37,508 bases of DNA, from NCBI GenBank assembly GCA_041649995.1, contig JBAZMA010000015.1, forward strand, positions 1 through 37,508. Reading direction: 5' to 3'. A model generated the notes under the pieces. The model was not told the DNA's origin, searched no databases, and saw nothing but the letters and a program-made list of their open reading frames with translations. Positions within the stretch are counted from its first letter, which is position 1; every line of letters starts with the position of its first letter. Both the position numbers and the translations under genes were made by a program. The stretch is from JBAZMA01 sp041649995 (lineage in GTDB: Bacteria; Omnitrophota; Gorgyraeia; Velamenicoccales; Velamenicoccaceae). This document shows positions 7,128 to 15,825 of the stretch, piece by piece.

Positions 7128-9128
7128 TCATTTGAGGTGCAGGTCGAGCGTGAACGACCCGTCGACGACGTGGCCCGTCCACAGGACGACGTTCCGGCTC
7201 GAGAGCCTGACGACGACGCCGACGGTCGCATTGCGCGCGGCGACGCGCAGCGTGGCGTTGGCGAACGTGGCGATGTGCGTCACCCACGCGCTCGCGCACG
7301 TCGCGTCGAGCGCGGTGTCGGTCGCGGTCGTCAGCTGGCCCACGCACGGGCCGGCGATCACCGCGGTCGCCCCGGACTGCTCGGGGTCCAGCACCAGCGA
7401 GTCGCACGTCGCACCGACCCCGGTCGTGGGGGCGATCTCGAACGAGTCGAACAGGAGGCGGTAGTTCCCGCTGCCGTCGAACGGCGGCAGCGGCGCGCTC
7501 CCCCACACCCCGACGTGACGCGCCGCGGCGTCGATCGACACGTGCGCGGCGTCGATCGCCGCGTCGAGCGTCCACCCCGGCGCGCCAGACAGCCCGGCCG
7601 CGACGCGTGGGCCAAACGCGACGGCCGTCGGCAACACGGTCGCCGGCCGCACGTCGACGGACACCGTGGTCTGGCTGAGCGCCTTGAGCGCGATCGTGCC
7701 GGCCGGGTCCGACACCGCGCCGACGATCTGCCCGCGCGTGGCGGTCCACGCCCCGGCGCGCACGGCGCTGTCTGGCGCGTCCATGAAGATCGCCGAACAC
7801 GCGGAATCGTCCGATTGCTCCATGAACACCCCGACCGGGTTGCCGAGCGCGCCGGGCGGGGCCGTGGCGGTGGCGATGTTCAGCTCGGTCGTCTTCGTCA
7901 CGCTGAACGGGGAGGGGATGCGCAGCGTCGGCCGGACGACCGCGATCCACCCGCTCGCGTTGAACGCCGCGGTGGGCGCGAACACGTGGCCGAACATGTC
8001 CGCCGTGACGCGCACCGCCGCGATGCGCCACGTCTGCGCGACGAACGACACGGTGCACGCCAGCTCCTGCGCCGCGGCGGGCGAGAAGCACGCGAGCTCT
8101 GCCGTCGCGCCGCCGTACGACCGGCTCGACGCGCGCACGCCGAACGACTGGTCGGTGCATCCCGCCGTCGTGTCGTACGCCACGCCGAGCGCAAAGTCGG
8201 GCGACCCCGAGTAGCTGACGAGCGTGCGCCACTGCGAGCTCCGCCCGCGCACCGCGACGGCGGAGCCGGTGATGCGGAACAGCCCGTTCGCGGACGTCAC
8301 CGTCGCGCGGTTGAGGTCGGCCGTGATGAAGCACGCGATCCTGCGCATCGCGGACATGACGCCCACGATGATCCGCAGCATCCGCGACGCCAGCCGCACG
8401 TCGCGCGGTCCGTTGCGGAGCATCGTCCTGGCCGCGGCGGCCCAGTCGAACGTCCACGACGCGTTGTCGGTTTCCGCCTCGCCGAGCACCGCGTGCAGCG
8501 CTTGTGCAATGTCGCCATCGTCCGATCCCGAGGTCGGCGACGGCGGGGGTGCGATCGTCGCCGTGAGCGGGGCCACGCACGCACCCCGATGGACGTCGCC
8601 GCCGGTGATGTCCAGCGAGTAGATGAGCACGCCGCCGGTCACGGCACCAAACGCCCACGATATGACCGACGACGGGGCGATGGACACCGTGACCGTCTCG
8701 GCGACGACGCACGACCCGCTTATCGTGTACATGACGGTGGTCGCGGTCGCGCTGTTGAACCCCCCGATGCTGATGTCGCCGATGATCGCGCTCGGCAGCA
8801 CCCGCGCGACGATCGACCGCATGACGCCCGGCTGCAGCGCGATGATCACGAGCACGGGCACGATGATCATCAGCACCGCGACCAGCGACGTCACGAACAC
8901 GCACACGTGCACGCAGCATCTACCCTTTCGCAGCCGTCTGCGTGCGGATGGACGCGGCCGGGTTTCGTCTTCGTCTGCCTGTCGCAGCGGTTGGCTGGCG
9001 TCATCCTCGGGGTCGCTTCGCTGGGCCGTCGGTGGTCTGGCCGCCAGCACGGCGGTGGCGCGCCGCTGAATATCGGCCATCACGTGCGTGGCGCTCGCGA
9101 TCGCTGCGTGTGCTTCGTCCTGCGTCAT
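7128..9128 (-). CDS. Large type II single-pass membrane protein, 666 aa
   Basis: I do not recognise a family. The N-terminal 70 residues are soluble and charged, ending in a basic stretch (RRRLRKGR). One strongly hydrophobic segment follows at about 72-97 (VFVTSLVAVLMIIVPVLVIIA). The remaining ~570 residues are beta-rich, low in Lys and contain scattered cysteines, as expected for a lumenal or external domain; with positive charges before the segment, a type II orientation is likely. Alternating small/hydrophobic and Thr/Ser/Val-rich strands resemble LEA2- or AsmA-like lipid-facing folds, but this is only an impression. The start at 9128 follows GTGAAAAAAAAT. Its neighbours on the same strand encode a secreted protease and a secreted glycoprotein. 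Confidence 0.85.
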   Translation of the reverse strand: MTQDEAHAAIASATHVMADIQRRATAVLAARPPTAQRSDPEDDASQPLRQADEDETRPRPSARRRLRKGRCCVHVCVFVTSLVAVLMIIVPVLVIIALQPGVMRSIVARVLPSAIIGDISIGGFNSATATTVMYTISGSCVVAETVTVSIAPSSVISWAFGAVTGGVLIYSLDITGGDVHRGACVAPLTATIAPPPSPTSGSDDGDIAQALHAVLGEAETDNASWTFDWAAAARTMLRNGPRDVRLASRMLRIIVGVMSAMRRIACFITADLNRATVTSANGLFRITGSAVAVRGRSSQWRTLVSYSGSPDFALGVAYDTTAGCTDQSFGVRASSRSYGGATAELACFSPAAAQELACTVSFVAQTWRIAAVRVTADMFGHVFAPTAAFNASGWIAVVRPTLRIPSPFSVTKTTELNIATATAPPGALGNPVGVFMEQSDDSACSAIFMDAPDSAVRAGAWTATRGQIVGAVSDPAGTIALKALSQTTVSVDVRPATVLPTAVAFGPRVAAGLSGAPGWTLDAAIDAAHVSIDAAARHVGVWGSAPLPPFDGSGNYRLLFDSFEIAPTTGVGATCDSLVLDPEQSGATAVIAGPCVGQLTTATDTALDATCASAWVTHIATFANATLRVAARNATVGVVVRLSSRNVVLWTGHVVDGSFTLDLHLK

Positions 9129-9210
9129 ATATTTTTTTTCACTCTGACTGCACAGTCTCGAAAAACAGAACCGGGCGCGTTTTATTGTCTCGTTTCCCCC
9201 CCACCCACCA

Positions 9211-10410
9211 TCAACACTCTGCTATCGTGACGGACAATTTGACCGTCTGGTCCACCACCTTTGGTCCACCGAGCGTGCCATAACCGATGGATGCGATGTA
9301 CGTGTACTCTGTCGGTTTGAGCGGCCATGCCCGTGCGACCGTCCTTGTTCGCACCGTCCGGGCGGTGGCGTTGGCGACGATCGAACCGCTCGCGACGGTG
9401 TCCATCGTGTCGCGCGTCTGCCCCCACTTCACGTCGTACTGCTCGCCGTGGATGGTGGATATCTCGGGACCGAGGTCGAGGCAGGCCACCCCAGACGCCA
9501 CCGGGGACCCGACCGGCGTGCGCACCTCCGCGAGGACCCGCGTCGGCACGAAATCGGGCGGGAGACTGCCGCCGAACGTGTAGTTGCCGCTGGTCGAGTT
9601 CGTGATGTTGAGCTCGATGTCCACGCCCCGCGCGTCGACCGCCGCCACCCGCGGAAAACCGCCCACCGTCCACGTGTCGCGGATGTTGAGCGTCCCTTCC
9701 ACGATCCTGCGCACCGGGATGGGCCGGGCCGCGGTGACGGCGACGGTGAATCGCTTCTCCGCGACGCGGTCGCGGCACGCGACAAAGTTGGACGTGCGCG
9801 GCGCCGCGTCGAGCGCCCACGCGGTCTCGTAGTCCGCGCGATGCACGACCGCGCCAAACGACAGCGACACCGTGTGCGCGTAACAGAACGAGACGTTGAC
9901 CGGTTTCTGGCCCCCGTGCACGCACGACCGCGTGCCATGCGTGCGCGCCGGCGTGTACCTGTACACGATGCTGTTCTCTGGCTTGAGCGGCGGGGGTAGC
10001 TCGACCGTCGCGTTGGTGATGTTATCCCACGCATAGTGCGGCGTGTACGACGTGATGATGACCGCGTACATGTTGTAGTCGTCTCCTATGGACCAGTCGA
10101 TGCAGTGCATCGCATCCGTCGAGATGTTCACGCTGAACACCGTGCGGGCCGTGATGTTATCGTACGTCTCGAGCGCGGTGGCATTGCCGAACACCGCGTC
10201 CGCGCGGTACGCGGCATCTTCCGCGTTGTATCCGTACCCGACGCCGTCCGCGCAGGTCACCGCGAGATACTTCACGGCGACGCCGATCGACGACGCGGCC
10301 GAAGTGCTGCCACCCCGCCAGTACGGTAGGGGATTGCTCGCAGGGCAACTCGACTCGTGCGCGGTCACGACCGCCGCAAAGGCGAGCACTATTAGTCGGA
10401 TGGCGAACAT
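9211..10410 (-). CDS. Secreted N-glycosylated protein of unknown function, 399 aa
   Basis: The protein starts with a clear signal peptide (MFAIRLIVLAFAAVVTA) and has no second hydrophobic segment, so it should be secreted or lumenal. About ten N-glycosylation sequons (for example NAT, NIT, NIS, NVS, NST, NYT) and evenly spread cysteines support passage through the ER. The rest is predicted to be beta-rich (PVRRIVEGTLNIRDTW, SGNYTFGGSLP). No enzyme motif is visible. The ATG at 10410 is chosen because it gives the signal peptide and follows CACACGGGGAAAAAAAGCG. It is the most upstream gene of the three-gene minus-strand block with the type II membrane protein and the papain-like protease. Confidence 0.85.
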   Translation of the reverse strand: MFAIRLIVLAFAAVVTAHESSCPASNPLPYWRGGSTSAASSIGVAVKYLAVTCADGVGYGYNAEDAAYRADAVFGNATALETYDNITARTVFSVNISTDAMHCIDWSIGDDYNMYAVIITSYTPHYAWDNITNATVELPPPLKPENSIVYRYTPARTHGTRSCVHGGQKPVNVSFCYAHTVSLSFGAVVHRADYETAWALDAAPRTSNFVACRDRVAEKRFTVAVTAARPIPVRRIVEGTLNIRDTWTVGGFPRVAAVDARGVDIELNITNSTSGNYTFGGSLPPDFVPTRVLAEVRTPVGSPVASGVACLDLGPEISTIHGEQYDVKWGQTRDTMDTVASGSIVANATARTVRTRTVARAWPLKPTEYTYIASIGYGTLGGPKVVDQTVKLSVTIAEC

Positions 10411-10676
10411 CGCTTTTTTTCCCCGTGTGCACGCACTCCAACAACACGGAGCACCATCTTCGCGGCGGGCTTTTTCCGACCTCTGGACGACCGGACAGAC
10501 GGAGGCACGCTGGGGCCTCTCCCAATTGGTTGGCATCCGCACCCGCCGTCGGATGTGTGCCTCGCTCCCGCAATTTCCGTCCGGCGATGTCCGACTATTT
10601 GCGCGGGGCACTTTAAAAAAATGGAAGCGGCGTCGTCCAATTTGTCGGATTTAAAAAAAAGTACAGACGACGGACA
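10411..10676. promoter_or_regulatory. Divergent intergenic region
   Basis: The 266 bp between the divergent secreted-glycoprotein gene and the gene at 10677 has no convincing frame. On the right it holds CGTCCAATTTGTCGG (10634-10648), the AATT-type promoter-like core, followed by TTTAAAAAAAAGT. A 7-bp inverted repeat CGTCGTC (10631-10637) / GACGACG (10666-10672) brackets these boxes and ends 4 bp before the ATG. Confidence 0.45.
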
Positions 10677-11084
10677 ATGATCGACATAAGCGGGATCGAT
10701 AAGGTGACGCTGCTCGAGGCCCTGTGGCATAGGTCGAGCACCCCAGCGTCCGTGATGGCATGCGGGGTGGTTGGCGATTTCGATCGCAACCTCGCGCGGC
10801 GTGCGGTGTTGGGTCCGATCGACTATTTCGGTCTTCACCCCATAAAGGCCGACATCAGCGGCGTCCGCGCGGATCCCCGCGGGTTCGACGACGAGACCCA
10901 CCACGGCGCGTTTGCGCGCGTGGTGGCCGTGCTCCGCGGCGCACCCCCGCTGCCGGATTCTCAGCTACATTGTCCGCGTAGTAAAACCAGCTATTTCGTC
11001 CCGAATCGTGTCATGGCATGCCCGGGTCGCCCAGAGACGATGGGATGCGAACATTGCCCGTTCATGCTCGCATCGCACAAGTGA
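10677..11084 (+). CDS. Small conserved-type protein (GIDKVTLLEALW family), 135 aa
   Basis: The first ~90 residues (ISGIDKVTLLEALWHRSS..., IDYFGLHPIKADISG, then FARVVAVLR) match my memory of a small uncharacterised family in giant viruses and some phages. Those members share an 'I.GI.K..LL.ALW' N-terminus, a central 'DY..GR.IK.D' motif and a C-terminal 'GA...V..LR'. Function is unknown. The C-terminal 45 residues here add four cysteines (CPRSK, ACPGR, CEHC) that could form a metal site and are not part of that core as I remember it. The start is the ATG at 10677, behind an A-rich leader. Confidence 0.65.
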   Translation: MIDISGIDKVTLLEALWHRSSTPASVMACGVVGDFDRNLARRAVLGPIDYFGLHPIKADISGVRADPRGFDDETHHGAFARVVAVLRGAPPLPDSQLHCPRSKTSYFVPNRVMACPGRPETMGCEHCPFMLASHK

Positions 11085-11104
11085 AAAAAAAATATGATGG
11101 GTTT

Positions 11105-11656
11105 TTAATTTGGGGGGCGTGTAAGATACCACCCAACCAGCTTTTCATTGGCAGACACGACCAGGTAGAGTTGCTCGTCGCCTATCGTCCACCGCGAGAT
11201 GACGGTGGCCGACTGTGCGTCGTCGCGCTCGCACACGCGGTGCACGTCGGGGTTGGTGCCGGCGATGGTTGCCATGATGCCGGCGACGGTTGTCGGCGGG
11301 GTGGCGCGCGGCTCGTCGCGCGTGGCCATGTAGCGGGTGAGCACCATCTCAAACTGCCGAAATTCGTGCGTGCCCTCCACCGCCACGCGCGTCGCGTGGG
11401 GCACGTGGTCCGACCAGTGCACCCTCGCACCGATCACAGCCTCGCGGTCGCCGGCGAGGTCGTCAAAGTTGGCGCACGTCGCCGCAGTCTGGCTGGCCGA
11501 CCACGGCAGCGGCTGTGCTTCGGCCTCCTCGATGAGCGTTTCTTCCAGCGTCACGCCGCGCCCCTCGTCCGTGGTGCGCGGATCGTGCCCGGCGTCCCGC
11601 TGCCGTTCGTCGTCGCCGTCGTCCGAGTGTCCGCGACCGCGCTTTTTTCCAGACAT
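11105..11656 (-). CDS. Unknown protein with basic/acidic N-terminus, 183 aa
   Basis: No family is recognised. The N-terminus is basic (MSGKKRGRGH), then strongly acidic and polar to about residue 50, which suggests disorder and possibly nuclear targeting. The C-terminal ~110 residues look like a small alpha/beta domain (EFRQFEMVLTRYMA, then EQLYLVVSANEKLVGWYL). The ATG at 11656 follows AACTGACAAAA. The frame is open upstream into antisense of the helicase leader and is not used. It is divergent from the Pif1-like helicase, sharing a 57-bp promoter region, so the two may be expressed together. Confidence 0.7.
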   Translation of the reverse strand: MSGKKRGRGHSDDGDDERQRDAGHDPRTTDEGRGVTLEETLIEEAEAQPLPWSASQTAATCANFDDLAGDREAVIGARVHWSDHVPHATRVAVEGTHEFRQFEMVLTRYMATRDEPRATPPTTVAGIMATIAGTNPDVHRVCERDDAQSATVISRWTIGDEQLYLVVSANEKLVGWYLTRPPN

Positions 11657-11713
11657 TTTTGTCAGTTCCGGAGGTGCGGTTGTCGAATTGGATCCAATGC
11701 AAAAACCGAAGCG
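11657..11713. promoter_or_regulatory. Divergent promoter region
   Basis: 57 bp separate the ATGs of the 183-residue unknown and the helicase. The region contains TGTCGAATTGGATCCAATGC (about 11680-11699), which is nearly palindromic around GGATCC and carries the AATTGG core found before many genes here, so it could serve both directions. Confidence 0.5.
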
Positions 11714-13222
11714 ATGAAACGGGCAAACGAGGGCGAATCGAGCGGCGCACCGGCGGCCACGCACCCGTGCCTAGGCGACGTTCTCAAGTTTTTGGCCCTG
11801 ATGCGCGGGGAGGCCGGGTCGCCGGAACCCGCGCGCACCGAGCGGCGCACTCCGGAAGCGCACGTTGCAGAGTGCGCCGCGACGATGCGCCGCGAGACCG
11901 CCAGGTCGCCGGTGCCCGAGTTTTCCGCCGACCAGGCTGCCGTGTTCGACGTCGCCGTCAACCGGCGCGCGTCGGTGTTCATCGCCGGCGCGGCTGGCAC
12001 GGGGAAGACGTTCTGCATGCTGCGCATCCACAGGCAGCTGGCCGCGATGTTCGGGTCGGCCATCGTCCTCGCATCGAGCACGGGTAAGTCGGCCGTCGCC
12101 ATCGGCGGCCGCACGCTGCACGGCTTTGCGGGCATCGGGCTCGGACGCGAATCCGCCGAGCAGCTCGCGGCGAGGGTGCGCAAGAGCGCCGCGGCGTACA
12201 AACGCTGGCGCAGCACCGACACGCTCATCATCGACGAGATATCGATGATCAGCGGGGCGCTGTTCACCAAGCTGGACACGATCGCGAGGACCGTCCGCGG
12301 CCGCCCGTCCGAACCCTTCGGCGGCATGCAGATCGTCGCCTGCGGCGACTTCTTCCAGCTCGAGCCCGTCGAAGTTGCCGCGGAAGGCCAATGCTTCGAC
12401 TCGCCCGCGTGGAGGACGACGTTTGGCGACAACGCGTTCATGCTCACGGTGCCGCATCGGCAGGCGGGCGACGCGCCGTTTCTCCGCCTGCTCGACGAGC
12501 TTCGCGACGGGGCACTGTCCCCAGAATCGTCCGCGCTGCTCGGGACCCGCGTCGGCGCGACGATCGCCGGCGGGGCCCCGTGGCTCGTCGCGAGACGCGA
12601 CCGGGCCGCGAAGATCAACATGGACGAATTCGCCAAGCTCGGCGGCGGGACGCTCGTGTACGACGCGGCGCGCAGGCCGGGGTCGGACGCCCGCGCGATC
12701 GACGACATGCTGCGCCAGGGCGTGGCGGACGAGCGGCTCACGCTCCGCGTCGGAGCGCGCGTGATGCTGACCGCCAACCTCGACCTCGCGAAAGGTCTGT
12801 GCAACGGAGCCATGGGCACCGTGATAGACTTTGTCGCGCCGCCGTCCACCATCGACACGCACGTCCCGGGAAAGACGGTGCACCTCCCGGTCGTGCGGTT
12901 TGACGGTGGCGTGGTCTCGGAGATCGATCGGCACGTGTGGGAGCACGTCGACGGCGCCGGCAGGGGCGACGCGTGGCTCGTCCAGATGCCGCTCATCCTC
13001 GGCTGGGCCATAACGATACACAAGGCGCAGGGCATGACGCTCGACGCGGCGAACGTCGAGATTGGCGGGTGCTTTGCGGGTGGCCACGTGTACGTCGCGC
13101 TGAGCCGCACGCGCACGATCGCCGGACTGCGCATCGACGCGGTGCCGGATCCGCGCCGTTACGCACCAAATCCCGCAGTCGCCGAATTCTATCGCACGTC
13201 CGTGCGCAGGTGCATCGCGTGA
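11714..13222 (+). CDS. Pif1-like SF1B DNA helicase
   Basis: The 502-residue protein has the helicase motifs of the Pif1/RecD2 branch. These are motif I GAAGTGKT (92-99), motif Ia with STGKSAVAIGGRTLHGFAGIG (the Pif1-typical 'TG.AA..I.G.T.H.F.GIG'), motif II LIIDEISMIS (171-180), motif III GDFFQLEPV (211-219), motif IV Arg249 (PHRQ), motif V TIHKAQGMTLD (434-444) and motif VI VALSRT (461-466). It should be a 5'-to-3' ATP-driven helicase acting on G-quadruplexes, replication forks or recombination intermediates. The N-terminal 65 residues are not conserved. Its length is typical for the compact Pif1 forms found in giant viruses. The ATG at 11714 directly follows AAAAACCGAAGCG. Confidence 0.95.
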   Translation: MKRANEGESSGAPAATHPCLGDVLKFLALMRGEAGSPEPARTERRTPEAHVAECAATMRRETARSPVPEFSADQAAVFDVAVNRRASVFIAGAAGTGKTFCMLRIHRQLAAMFGSAIVLASSTGKSAVAIGGRTLHGFAGIGLGRESAEQLAARVRKSAAAYKRWRSTDTLIIDEISMISGALFTKLDTIARTVRGRPSEPFGGMQIVACGDFFQLEPVEVAAEGQCFDSPAWRTTFGDNAFMLTVPHRQAGDAPFLRLLDELRDGALSPESSALLGTRVGATIAGGAPWLVARRDRAAKINMDEFAKLGGGTLVYDAARRPGSDARAIDDMLRQGVADERLTLRVGARVMLTANLDLAKGLCNGAMGTVIDFVAPPSTIDTHVPGKTVHLPVVRFDGGVVSEIDRHVWEHVDGAGRGDAWLVQMPLILGWAITIHKAQGMTLDAANVEIGGCFAGGHVYVALSRTRTIAGLRIDAVPDPRRYAPNPAVAEFYRTSVRRCIA

Positions 13223-13330
13223 GCCGGGTGATGGAAAAAACGGCGCATAGGAGTGAGGCCCCCCAGACATCTGAAACCCCCCGTGCAAAACACACCACAA
13301 CACGCGCAGAAGGAAAAAAAATCCGCTTCG

Positions 13331-15115
13331 ATGTCATGCCTGACCCAGTTCATTGCAGACAATGAGCGCGGCCTGCCAGAGGTTGGCGGTACCGTACTGT
13401 CGCGAGTCGATTTGCTGGCGCTGTTTGTGTTGTTGGATCGTCTCGGCCCGGCGCCCGCCGCGCCGCGCCAGGCGCCCGCGGGAGAGCGGTACGAGTGCGC
13501 GTACTGCGGCCGGGAGCAGACGCACGCGGCCGTGATGTCCCTGTTCCTGCCGGGGGTCCGGCTGTGCGAAGCGTGTCACGCGCTGGAGGCCGGCAAGGCG
13601 CCGAGGATCCGACAGCCGACGGTCGGCCACTCCACGCGCGGCCCCCCAAAGGGCGTGGAACACGAGGACGAGCCGGCGTACGTCCGTCCGGCTCGGTGGA
13701 TCGCGCCGAACCAACACGGACTGTTCGCGACGCGGCGCATCCGCGCGGGCGAGATAGTGGCGTGGTACGGCGGCACCGACGGGCACGTGAATCGCATCCA
13801 GCCAGCGCGCATCGAGGCGGTGCGCAGCGACTACATCCTGGCGTACCCCGCATACGACCGCGGAGACGACCGCGGACAGGCGTACGAGGTCGGCAACGTG
13901 GACGCGGATATTGACAGAATCCGGGACGCGTTGATGGAACCCCCGCCGACGCCGGCCGACTACCACATCGGCCACTTTGCGAACTGCGTCGCGAGTGCGG
14001 ACGATGCGCATCTGAACGTCGACCTGTCCGTGCGGTGGCTGGATCGGCACTACCGCGGATGCATCATCGCGCGTTACGACATCGATGCGGGGAGCGAGCT
14101 GCTCACATACTACGGGAACGCATTCGGTCCGATGGAGTTCAAGAGCCCCCCGGGCTACTATCCGACGTACGCGGAAGAGGAAGCCGAGTCCCAACCGTCG
14201 TTCGAGCGGGAAGACGACTGGATCCCGCGGGGCCGCAAACAGACCGCGGCCGCGTGCGCCACGTGCCGGGTCACCCGCCAGACGGACGAGCCCATATTCG
14301 ACCCGGACGTTGGCACCTACGTGATGCAGGCCGAGGCGCTGGACGAGGTGGCCGAGATGATCGCTCGTCAAATCGCGGAACGGCACCGCGCGAACGCCGA
14401 TGCGCCGCGCGTCGTCGCGATCGTCGGCGCGGGTCTGTCGACCGACGCGGGTATTGGGGGCTACAGCGGGTTCGGGGCGGCCCCCGCCCCAGCCGCGGCG
14501 CCGCCGGGGTCCGCCACGTACCAGGCCGTGACCGTGCACGGCGAACCCGGTCCGGGACACTATGCACTCGCGCGGCTTGTCAAGATGGGGTTCGTCGACG
14601 TGGTCGTATCACAGAATGTGGACGGATTCGAACACGCCGCGATGGTCCAACGGGGGGTCGAGGACCGCCTGATCCGCCCCCACGTGCCAAAGGGTGCACC
14701 ACCCGGCGTCGGGGTCGCGTTCGGTGCCCCGCTGGACCCCGATGTCGTGGCGCGGATCGAGCAGGTTCTCGCGTCCGCGTCGCTGGTGCTCGTGCTGGGA
14801 GCGAGTCTCAACGTGGATCCGGTGGCCGGCGCGGTTGCCAGGACGCGCGACGCGCTCAAGAAGGTGCGCGATTCCGTGGCGCTCGTCGAGCCGGGCAAGC
14901 GAGCGCGTGCACGGTCCAACCCCAGCTCCATGCCCCGTGGTCTGTCCGTCGCGATGCTCGGACCCGGCACACCGCTGATATGGCAGGTCGATCTCGCTGG
15001 AATGGCCCGCACTCTGCGGCACTCGGACATCGCGATGCTGGTGCGAAGCACGGTGACCACGTTCCTGCAGACGCTGCTGCAACACGCCCTCGTCGTGGCG
15101 CAAGGTGCCATCTGA
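13331..15115 (+). CDS. SET-domain protein fused to a degenerate sirtuin-like domain, 594 aa
   Basis: Two chromatin-type domains share one frame. A C4 zinc site (C56-x2-C59, C79-x2-C82) precedes a SET-like methyltransferase domain (about 117-265): GLFATRRIRAGEIVAWYGG at the N-terminal end, HFANCVA (215-221) in place of the usual 'RF.NHSC', and ELLTYYGNAFG at the end. A linker with CATC (309-312) leads to a sirtuin-like NAD-binding fold (about 360-555): VGAGLSTDAGI (365-375), SQNVDGFEHAA (427-437), RPHV...VAFGAPLD (449-469) and GASLNVDP (490-497). The zinc module and the catalytic 'ELHG' histidine of true sirtuins are missing between residues 437 and 449, and the 'P.FR' after GAGxST is replaced by GGYSGFG. 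Deacetylase activity is therefore doubtful, and the domain may only bind NAD or ADP-ribose. The ATG at 13331 follows GAAAAAAAATCC. Confidence 0.85.
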   Translation: MSCLTQFIADNERGLPEVGGTVLSRVDLLALFVLLDRLGPAPAAPRQAPAGERYECAYCGREQTHAAVMSLFLPGVRLCEACHALEAGKAPRIRQPTVGHSTRGPPKGVEHEDEPAYVRPARWIAPNQHGLFATRRIRAGEIVAWYGGTDGHVNRIQPARIEAVRSDYILAYPAYDRGDDRGQAYEVGNVDADIDRIRDALMEPPPTPADYHIGHFANCVASADDAHLNVDLSVRWLDRHYRGCIIARYDIDAGSELLTYYGNAFGPMEFKSPPGYYPTYAEEEAESQPSFEREDDWIPRGRKQTAAACATCRVTRQTDEPIFDPDVGTYVMQAEALDEVAEMIARQIAERHRANADAPRVVAIVGAGLSTDAGIGGYSGFGAAPAPAAAPPGSATYQAVTVHGEPGPGHYALARLVKMGFVDVVVSQNVDGFEHAAMVQRGVEDRLIRPHVPKGAPPGVGVAFGAPLDPDVVARIEQVLASASLVLVLGASLNVDPVAGAVARTRDALKKVRDSVALVEPGKRARARSNPSSMPRGLSVAMLGPGTPLIWQVDLAGMARTLRHSDIAMLVRSTVTTFLQTLLQHALVVAQGAI

Positions 15116-15162
15116 ATAATTCGTCCACACGCCAAGAAAACACACACTTTCCGGTGAAAAAA

Positions 15163-15447
15163 ATGGTGTTCATCTGCACTGCGTGCAAACGTCCGGTGGG
15201 AGGTCTGGTCGTGACGCGCGATGTCGGACAACCCGAGATGCGCACGTACGAGTGTTCGTGCGAACGCTGCAGGTTGGTCTGGCGCTGGAGGACCGGCCGC
15301 GAGGAGGACCACGTGGCCATCATGCTGACCGCCGACAACGCACTGTGGGAGGATTTTCCGCCCGCACAATGTATCCGCATCGGCGTCGGGTCCGGCCTCG
15401 CGGGCGCCACGATGTCCACTTCACACGCTATCGCAAAATGGTGGTAA
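15163..15447 (+). CDS. Small zinc-ribbon protein, 94 aa
   Basis: The N-terminal 40 residues hold C5-x2-C8 and C31-S-C33-x2-C36 with beta-strand spacing between (FICTACKRPVGG ... YECSCERCRLVWRW). This is the pattern of a one-domain zinc ribbon, as in transcription elongation or polymerase-associated factors. The C-terminal 50 residues have no recognised motif. It may bind nucleic acid or protein; the exact role is unknown. The ATG at 15163 is preceded by GTGAAAAAA. It lies 47 bp behind the SET/sirtuin gene on the same strand and ends 7 bp before the convergent ankyrin-like gene. Confidence 0.75.
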   Translation: MVFICTACKRPVGGLVVTRDVGQPEMRTYECSCERCRLVWRWRTGREEDHVAIMLTADNALWEDFPPAQCIRIGVGSGLAGATMSTSHAIAKWW

Positions 15448-15454
15448 TAGAAAA

Positions 15455-15817
15455 TTAATCCATCTTATGATGACCGGACGTGGTTGCAGTGGCGCTTATG
15501 GCGGGTGTGTCCAACGTGGGTTGTGCGTACCTGTCGCGTATCATGTGGATGTACGCGGAGATGTGGGGATATGCTTGCCCGTGATTCTGTGTTGGGATGG
15601 CGCCAGTGCGCACTTGTTCCGAGATTGCGCCGAGCACGAACGCGAGGTGTTCGTGGCCGTTCATCCTCGCCACTCCCGCCAAGGTGTCGCCGTCGCCGGA
15701 GTCGTTGCCACCGAGTTCGTACGGGCACGAAAATCCCCGCGTTAGATAGGGCTTCAACAGGGTCAGAACCAAGCCTTCATAACCATAACGACACGCGACG
15801 TGGAGCCGACTTTCCAT
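15455..15817 (-). CDS. Short ankyrin-repeat-like protein, 120 aa
   Basis: Residues 1-25 (ESRLHVACRYGYEGLVLTLL) and about 44-62 (DTLAGVARMNGHEHLAFVLG) read as two ankyrin repeats ('D..LH.A...GH...V..LL'). The second half is polar and low in structure. With only two repeats it is much shorter than typical giant-virus ankyrin proteins, so it may be a remnant of a larger gene or a minimal adaptor. The ATG at 15817 is preceded on the minus strand by GCTAAAAAAACAA and, further up, CCCAATTGAGG, the promoter-like core. That core lies within the last codons of the gene at 15826. Confidence 0.65.
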   Translation of the reverse strand: MESRLHVACRYGYEGLVLTLLKPYLTRGFSCPYELGGNDSGDGDTLAGVARMNGHEHLAFVLGAISEQVRTGAIPTQNHGQAYPHISAYIHMIRDRYAQPTLDTPAISATATTSGHHKMD

Positions 15818-15825
15818 TTGTTTTT

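Noticed and set aside
6702..9230. 842-codon plus-strand frame
   Set aside because: It is antisense to the protease and the type II membrane protein and consists of Arg/Gly/His-rich nonsense.
11018..11713. N-terminal extension of the Pif1 helicase frame
   Set aside because: It is antisense to the 183-residue gene. The helicase has a good ATG at 11714 behind an A-rich leader.
11771..13303. 510-codon frame antisense to the helicase
   Set aside because: It is a shadow of the helicase gene with atypical Arg/His/Ala-rich composition and no leader.
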